A stretch of 64,000 nucleotides of DNA from Alistipes onderdonkii. Lineage in GTDB: Bacteria > Bacteroidota > Bacteroidia > Bacteroidales > Rikenellaceae. Positions 59,027-64,000 of this stretch are shown one piece after another. The notes beneath the pieces are model-generated. The model was not told the origin of the DNA, searched no databases, and worked only from the letters and a program-made list of their open reading frames with translations. Numbering within the stretch: position 1 is the first letter of the stretch; each line of letters starts with the position of its first letter. The stretch spans positions 1,736,001-1,800,000 of the forward strand of contig NZ_CP102251.1 of assembly GCF_025145285.1 (NCBI RefSeq), in the 5' to 3' direction. A program made the translations under genes and the position numbers.

Positions 59027-59917
59027 TTATTTGCGGGGTTCGGCAGTGCGGCGCGTGCGGCTCTTTTTGGCCAGTTTGTGCTGCTGGCTGCGGATGAACT
59101 CCTCTTTTTCCGTATCGGTAACCAACTCCACCGGTTCTATCTCCTCGCCTTTATGAACCTTCTGCAGATAGATGTCGATGGCTTTGGCCATCGACGGGGC
59201 CACCGGGGTCGGGGCGTTGGCTTGTACCGTGATGCCTGCCGCAAGGGCGGCGCGCAGCGTACCTTCGCCGAATACCGCCACGGCGGGCAGGTTTTCGGTG
59301 CCGAACTTGTCGACAAGGGTCTTGACGTCCGAAGGCGAATAGAGCGCCAGCAGTCCGTAATCCGCAAGCTGTACGTCTTCGAGTTCCGAAGCCACCGTGC
59401 GTGCCAGGATGACGGGGTCTACCGCCAGCTTGAGCTTGGCAAGCGTCTCGGGTAGCTCGGGTTTGTGGGGCTCGCTCAGCGCCAGCAGGAATTTCTCGTC
59501 CTTATGTTTGATTATCAGTTCGATGAATGACGTGAATGATCCGTCGGCGAACGAAATCTTGCGTTTGCGGTAAACGATGTATTTTTGCAGGTAGAGTGCT
59601 ATGGCTTCCGTCTGGCAGATGTATTTCATGGTTTCCGGCACGGTGATGCGGGCTTCCTCGCAGATATGGAAAAAGCTGTCTACCGTCGTGCGCGACGTGA
59701 AAATAACGGCCGTATGTGTCAGTATCTCGACCCGCTGGGCACGGAACTCCTTCAGGGATACGCCCACGACACGTATAAAAGGTTTATAGGCGATCTCTAC
59801 GTTGTATTTCTCGGACAATTCGTAGAACGGGGACTTCTCTATAACTGCGGGCCTCGGCTGCGAAACCAATACTTTTTTAACTTTCAATGCTGACCTAAGT
59901 TTTACGTTGTTCTTCAA
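59027..59917 (-). CDS. hemD: Uroporphyrinogen-III synthase-like protein
   Basis: A 296-residue protein of the HemD family, which closes hydroxymethylbilane to uroporphyrinogen III. It shows KKVLVSQPRPAVIEKSPFYEL, VIFTSRTTVDSFFHI, YICQTEAIALYLQKY and FGEGTLRAALAAGITVQA. A basic C-terminal tail (KLAKKSRTRRTAEPRK) extends beyond the usual domain. In Bacteroidetes this gene often sits beside rnpA and the DUF4271-type gene, as here; enzymatic activity is not certain, since active-site residues are poorly conserved in the family. Confidence 0.85.
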   Translation of the reverse strand: MKNNVKLRSALKVKKVLVSQPRPAVIEKSPFYELSEKYNVEIAYKPFIRVVGVSLKEFRAQRVEILTHTAVIFTSRTTVDSFFHICEEARITVPETMKYICQTEAIALYLQKYIVYRKRKISFADGSFTSFIELIIKHKDEKFLLALSEPHKPELPETLAKLKLAVDPVILARTVASELEDVQLADYGLLALYSPSDVKTLVDKFGTENLPAVAVFGEGTLRAALAAGITVQANAPTPVAPSMAKAIDIYLQKVHKGEEIEPVELVTDTEKEEFIRSQQHKLAKKSRTRRTAEPRK

Positions 59918-59925
59918 TCACTGAA

Positions 59926-60999
59926 TCACCTTGCCACGAGCAGCCATAACAGGCTGACCGGGAAGACTTCCACGATGCAAAGGTACAAAATCCAATGCAA
60001 AATCGAAACTTTTTTGGAAATAAACAGGTTCAGCACCTCCCTGAGGTATAAGATAGCCGTTACGATCAACTCGATGACAATGATGCAGAACCAAACGCCT
60101 CCGGTACCCCGGGGACAGAGGGCGAAGAGCAGGAGTACGGGTGACGTGACGATGACGGCAAGGGTGAAGTAGGTGCGTTTCAGCAGGACGACCTGCGAGA
60201 TGAAGGGCTGCGAAAGCGTCACCGCCCCGGCCATCCTTACGGTTGCCAGCTGGAAGAGCACCACCCCCGCACAGGCAAGCGTCGCCAGCAGGCTCAGGGC
60301 CAGCACGGCTCCGTGCGGAAGGAGTTCGGTCAGGCGTCCCGGCATCAGGGAATCCCCGTATTTGACGACCATGACCCCCATGAAGAGCATGCCGATCGTC
60401 GTGGCGATATTCAGGAAGCGCGAAAACCCGCTGCCGCCGGGGTCTTCGGTCAGGCGTTCTCCTGTGGCCCTGTCGCGCGAAACACGTGTGAGCAGCAGGC
60501 GCACATCCTCCAGATTGCGGTAGAGGAGCATGGCATAGGTTGCGGCCAGCAACAGCACGAAACCCTGGAAAACGGGATTTTCGGTGAGCGACTCCGCCCG
60601 GGCGGAATATATCGGCTGCTGCGGAACCAGCACGGATGCCGTGCCGAAGACCTCCGCGGCCGGGACGTCGTGCCAAGGCGTTGCCGGCAGCTCCGGGAAC
60701 GGGTCGCCGAAGGGGAGGAACGGAAATTCGCCGTCCGCAGCACTGTCTGCGGCGAGCGTGTCGCCTGCGGCCGTATTTTCCGTACTGTCCGTCGGGGACT
60801 GTGCTTGGAGAGTCCGTGCTGCGGGCGAGTCCCCCGGGGGTGTCGCGGGCATACCTGCATGGCGGTGCGGTACGGAATCCCCGGCCGGGGCCGCTGTCTG
60901 TGGCGTGGCGGAACCCCCGGTGCCGTGTACCGGCGCAACGCCGGATTCCTGCGTTCGGGGCAGCGGAACCGGCACGGTATGTCTCAGCGTGTCGGTCAT
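59926..60999 (-). CDS. DUF4271-type membrane protein
   Basis: A 357-residue protein. The first 130 residues are a proline/threonine/alanine-rich, low-complexity segment with no homology visible. From about residue 145 come six or seven membrane helices with features of the DUF4271 family (LFQLATVRMAGAVTLSQPFI, LREVLNLFISKKVSILHWIL). The function is unknown. It overlaps the kinase stop by 4 bases, so the kinase and this protein are coupled. Confidence 0.82.
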   Translation of the reverse strand: MTDTLRHTVPVPLPRTQESGVAPVHGTGGSATPQTAAPAGDSVPHRHAGMPATPPGDSPAARTLQAQSPTDSTENTAAGDTLAADSAADGEFPFLPFGDPFPELPATPWHDVPAAEVFGTASVLVPQQPIYSARAESLTENPVFQGFVLLLAATYAMLLYRNLEDVRLLLTRVSRDRATGERLTEDPGGSGFSRFLNIATTIGMLFMGVMVVKYGDSLMPGRLTELLPHGAVLALSLLATLACAGVVLFQLATVRMAGAVTLSQPFISQVVLLKRTYFTLAVIVTSPVLLLFALCPRGTGGVWFCIIVIELIVTAILYLREVLNLFISKKVSILHWILYLCIVEVFPVSLLWLLVAR

Positions 61000-62174
61000 T
61001 CCTCGAATATGCGTTTGAGCGTGATGCGGATCGTCGTGCCTTTGCCGATCTCCGATTCCGTCACGCCGATCTTACCCTGGTGGTAATCCTCCACGATGCG
61101 GCGCGAAAGCGAGAGCCCGAGCCCCCAGCCGCGGGTCTTGGTCGTGAATCCCGGTTCGAAGATACGCTTCCAGTTCCCCTTGGGGATGCCCTTGCCGGTA
61201 TCCTTGACGTCGATCATCACGTTCTTGTCGTCCGACGAGATGCGCACGTCGATCGACCCGTGCCCCTGTAGGGCGTCGAGCGAGTTTTTCATCAGGTTCT
61301 CGACCACCCATTCGAACAGTGCGGCGTTGATGTTGGCCTGCACGGGGGCGATGGCCAGCCCGTTGTAGTCGAGCGTCACGTTGCGCGGGATGCGCTTACG
61401 GAAATACATGACCGACTCGCCCACTACTTCGTTGATGTTGGCCGGGGTAAGGGGTGTTTCGGAGCCGATCTTCGAGAAGCGGTCGACGATCTTCATCAGG
61501 TGCGTGAGGTCTTTGTTCATCTCCTCCACGGCGCTCTGATCCACGTCCTGCGAGCGCAGGTATTCGATCCACCCGAGCAACGACGAGGTGGGGGTGCCCA
61601 GTTGGTGTGCCGTCTCCTTCGCCAGCCCGATCCACACCCGGTTCTGCTCGTCGTGTTTCGAAGACCGGAATGCGATGAACCCCAGCAGGATAAAGGCCGT
61701 TATGACCAATATCTGGACATAGGGGAAGTAGTAGAGCGATTTGAGCAGTGCCGATCGCCCGTAGAAGATGATGTGGTAGTGGTCGTTGGACCACCAGAAA
61801 CGCACCGTGCGCGGGGTGTTCTCGGCCGTGAATTTGTCGATCTGCCTGCGCAGCCGGTCGGGGTGGTCGATGATTTTTTCGGGAACCAGGTGGAATTGGA
61901 GCACCTCCAGGTTCTCGTTGGTCATGATGAACGGGATGTTGTTGCCGTTCGACACGATGTCGGTGATGAGCGGGTCTTCCATCGAGCCTCCCATCACGTT
62001 GCGGTTCGCACGCTCCATCGCATGGGCCCACAGCGCCACGTCGTGCTGCTCCTTTTCCTTCAGGCGCTTGGCCATGTTGTTGGTGTAGAGCAGCGACACC
62101 ATGCCGAGGGACACCCCCACGATGATGACCACCACGCGGTTGCGGAACGAGAATATGTCGCGGCGGATTTTCAT
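60996..62174 (-). CDS. Membrane sensor histidine kinase
   Basis: A 392-residue kinase with two membrane helices (about 11-29 and 148-168) around a periplasmic domain. The H-box is KETAHQLGTPTSSLLGWIEY near residue 185. The ATPase domain shows ENLMKNSLDAL (N-box), DTGKGIPKGNWKRIFEPGF and GWGLGLSLSRRIVEDYH. No response regulator is adjacent, so its partner is unknown. It lies 9 bases after the protease gene. Confidence 0.92.
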   Translation of the reverse strand: MKIRRDIFSFRNRVVVIIVGVSLGMVSLLYTNNMAKRLKEKEQHDVALWAHAMERANRNVMGGSMEDPLITDIVSNGNNIPFIMTNENLEVLQFHLVPEKIIDHPDRLRRQIDKFTAENTPRTVRFWWSNDHYHIIFYGRSALLKSLYYFPYVQILVITAFILLGFIAFRSSKHDEQNRVWIGLAKETAHQLGTPTSSLLGWIEYLRSQDVDQSAVEEMNKDLTHLMKIVDRFSKIGSETPLTPANINEVVGESVMYFRKRIPRNVTLDYNGLAIAPVQANINAALFEWVVENLMKNSLDALQGHGSIDVRISSDDKNVMIDVKDTGKGIPKGNWKRIFEPGFTTKTRGWGLGLSLSRRIVEDYHQGKIGVTESEIGKGTTIRITLKRIFEE

Positions 62175-62183
62175 GGCCTGTGT

Positions 62184-63848
62184 TTATTTACGCGGGGTGT
62201 CCTGCTCGGTGACGATCCGCGCGTACTCCTGCCTGTTGCCGAGTATTTCGATGGCTTTCAGCACGTCCCCGTCGTCGGGAAGCGAATGCTCGATGACGCC
62301 TTCCGAATAGCCGTGGCGCAGTACGATGTCGTTGTTGATCGACTCGACGATCTCCTTGCGGTAGGTTTCAAGATTGGTCGCCGTGTCGTCCCGGAGCGTC
62401 GAGTCGATGGCTGCGATCTGCTGTTCCACCTCTTCGAAGCGATCCGTTTTGGCAGCCTCGCGCAGTTTCTTGAGTGCCCGCCGCGTATCCGACTCATAGG
62501 GGACCTCCTTGTCCTTCATGAACTCGGCGAACTCGGCGTAATCACCGTCCGTGATCGAGAACGTGCGGATGTCGATCTGTTGTCCCGGGTGCCGGCGCAC
62601 GTATTCGTCCCCGAAATCCTCGATGAACCCCAGCGCATAGAGCGTCATGGCGAAGCGGCTGATGTACTCCGGTTCGGTGCGGATGTCGGGCATGATGCCG
62701 CCCCCGTCGTAGACCTTGCGTCCGGCGCGGGTCGTGTATTCCGAGATGAGCGAGTCGGGTACCGAACGGACGGTGCCCTCCTGCGAGTGGGAATAGTCGA
62801 TGGCCTGTATGCAGCGTCCCGAAGGAATGTAGTATTTGGCGGTGGTGAGCTTCAGCATGGCGTTGTATCCCAGCGGGCGCGGGGTCTGTACGAGCCCTTT
62901 GCCGTAGCTGCGCTGGCCGATGATGACCGCGCGGTCGAGATCCTGCAACGCTCCCGTCACGATCTCCGATGCCGATGCCGAGTTGCCGTTGACGAGTACC
63001 GCCAGCGGCAAGTCCGGGAGTATCGGTTCCGATTCGGTGCGGTATACCCGGCGCGAATCTTCCGTGCGGCCTTTGGTGCTCACCACTTCGGTGCCTTTCG
63101 GGACGAACATGCCCAGTATCTTCACGGCTTCCTGCATGATGCCGCCGCCGTTGCTGCGGTAATCGAGGATCAGCCCCTTCAGCTCGCCCTCCGAACGCAG
63201 CCGTTCGATGGCCGCCCGCATATCCTCGTAGCAACCTTCGGTGAAATCGCTGTGGCGGATGTACCCGATGCCTTCGCCCACCCATCCCGCGTAGGGTATG
63301 CCCGGAATGGCGATCCGTTCGCGTTGCAGGGTGACGGTCTCGGTGCCGCCCGTCAGGTGTTCGACGGTCACCCTGACCTTGCTGCCCGGGTCTCCCTTGA
63401 GGCGCGAGCTGACCTGCTCGGTGGTGAAGCCCTTGGCATCTTTGCCGTCGATGGCGAGGATCTTGTCGCCGATCTTCAGCCCGGCACGGTCGGCGGGCGA
63501 TCCCTTGTAGGGCTGGGCGATCGTTACCCAGTCGCCTTTCTTGCGGATGAGGGAGCCTACGCCGCCGTATTTGCCGGTGGTGAGCAGCTCGAAGTTGGAC
63601 ATCTGGTCTTCGGGGATGAACTCCGTGTAGGGGTCGAGGTCGCTGACCATACCTTCTGCGGCACCTTCCATCAGCTTGTCCGGGTCTACCGGGTCGACAT
63701 AGCCGAGCGAAAGTTCGCGCATCATATTGACCGTGATCTCCATGTTGCGCCCCAGCCCGAAGTCGTTGCGGGCCGCAAAGGTCAAAAGGGCTGCCGCCGA
63801 GGCCGCAATGACGGCCGTGAGCAGGTATCTGTATCCTTTCCTAATCAT
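62184..63848 (-). CDS. S41-family C-terminal processing protease
   Basis: A 554-residue periplasmic protease of the CtpA/Prc family. An N-terminal helix (about 5-25) serves as anchor or signal. The PDZ domain covers about 85-175 (GVGSLIRKKGDWVTIAQPYKG, KIGDKILAIDGKDAKG). The protease domain has the catalytic Ser in VNGNSASASEIVTGALQDL and the Lys in GQRSYGKGLVQTPRPLG. A long C-terminal extension (about 390-554) is typical of Bacteroidetes members. It overlaps the next upstream gene by 8 bases. Confidence 0.94.
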   Translation of the reverse strand: MIRKGYRYLLTAVIAASAAALLTFAARNDFGLGRNMEITVNMMRELSLGYVDPVDPDKLMEGAAEGMVSDLDPYTEFIPEDQMSNFELLTTGKYGGVGSLIRKKGDWVTIAQPYKGSPADRAGLKIGDKILAIDGKDAKGFTTEQVSSRLKGDPGSKVRVTVEHLTGGTETVTLQRERIAIPGIPYAGWVGEGIGYIRHSDFTEGCYEDMRAAIERLRSEGELKGLILDYRSNGGGIMQEAVKILGMFVPKGTEVVSTKGRTEDSRRVYRTESEPILPDLPLAVLVNGNSASASEIVTGALQDLDRAVIIGQRSYGKGLVQTPRPLGYNAMLKLTTAKYYIPSGRCIQAIDYSHSQEGTVRSVPDSLISEYTTRAGRKVYDGGGIMPDIRTEPEYISRFAMTLYALGFIEDFGDEYVRRHPGQQIDIRTFSITDGDYAEFAEFMKDKEVPYESDTRRALKKLREAAKTDRFEEVEQQIAAIDSTLRDDTATNLETYRKEIVESINNDIVLRHGYSEGVIEHSLPDDGDVLKAIEILGNRQEYARIVTEQDTPRK

Positions 63849-64000
63849 GTTTACTCATTTGTATGTACGAATCCAGCCGGTATTCGACCCGGGCAACGCC
63901 GCGGCGTATGCCGTCGATCTGAATCCACTGTCCGTATTGTGAAACCTTTATTTCGTCCTCTCCCAGCAGCATCAGCTTGCGCAGCGGGCCGTCGGCGCGG
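63841..64000 (-). CDS. C-terminal fragment of an unrecognised gene (truncated by window edge)
   Basis: The last 52 codons of a minus-strand gene that begins beyond base 64000. The visible end reads LMLLGEDEIKVSQYGQWIQ, then RRGVARVEYRLDSYIQMSKHD, stopping at TAG 63843-63841. It overlaps the protease start by 8 bases, indicating an operon. I do not recognise the family from this piece. Confidence 0.6.
   Translation of the reverse strand, partial: RADGPLRKLMLLGEDEIKVSQYGQWIQIDGIRRGVARVEYRLDSYIQMSKHD

Overview
The window looks like a chromosomal segment of a high-GC Bacteroidales species, most probably an Alistipes-like member of the Rikenellaceae. The evidence is promoter elements of the Bacteroidetes form TAnnTTTG, an UpxY-type capsule antiterminator, a futalosine-pathway MqnE, a DUF4271-type protein, FtsX/MacB-type permeases of about 800 residues and a TolC/HlyD/MacB operon beside a sigma-54 activator. 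The genus assignment is an inference, because there is no rRNA or tRNA gene in the window.

Layout. 1-1932 (minus) holds a truncated sensor kinase and its NtrC-type response regulator. 2003-12841 (plus) is a sigma-54-type promoter with upstream operator half-sites, followed by a TolC, HlyD, three-permease and one-ATPase export operon. 12883-15646 carries a porin and a YeiH-type transporter between two terminators. 15674-17263 has a 7-bp tandem repeat and a tyrosine recombinase. 17264-17582 is a DNA segment bounded by perfect 17-bp inverted repeats and carrying an outward Bacteroidetes promoter. 17583-37023 is a surface-polysaccharide locus: a leader with a terminator-like hairpin, UpxY, an unknown 301-residue protein, a WecA-like initiating transferase, RmlACDB, an AT-rich cassette (SpsF, SpsE, a broken acetyltransferase, a KdsC-like phosphatase, an amidotransferase-like protein, acyltransferases, Wzx, Wzy, glycosyltransferases) and a 54-residue membrane protein. 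After a perfect-palindrome terminator comes a decayed acyltransferase.

38203-45709 (minus) is housekeeping: YgiQ, RluD, a PASTA protein, MqnE, LptG and Tgt. 45795-53874 holds a glycosyltransferase, an ECF sigma factor, RsmG, an HXXEE membrane protein, a thioredoxin-like protein, RlmN, two tandem TonB proteins, HflX and Upp. 54092-58260 holds an LtaS-type sulfatase-fold protein, then a hemerythrin / LuxR-type / CDF-transporter group behind a palindromic promoter. 58434-64000 (minus) holds YidD, RnpA, a HemD-like protein, a DUF4271-type protein, a histidine kinase, a CtpA-type protease and one truncated gene.

The most interesting system is the phase switch of the capsule. The recombinase gene ends exactly where the left inverted repeat begins. 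The promoter inside the segment points at upxY in this assembly, so it reads as ON. The transcript must then cross a strong hairpin with a U-tract before upxY. Inversion would aim the same promoter antisense into the recombinase gene. The parts resemble the invertible capsule promoters of Bacteroides fragilis, but here the recombinase, both crossover sites, the promoter, the leader terminator and the antiterminator are packed into about 2.3 kb. A second regulatory logic of interest is the sigma-54 promoter with phased TGTAAA half-sites in front of the export operon.
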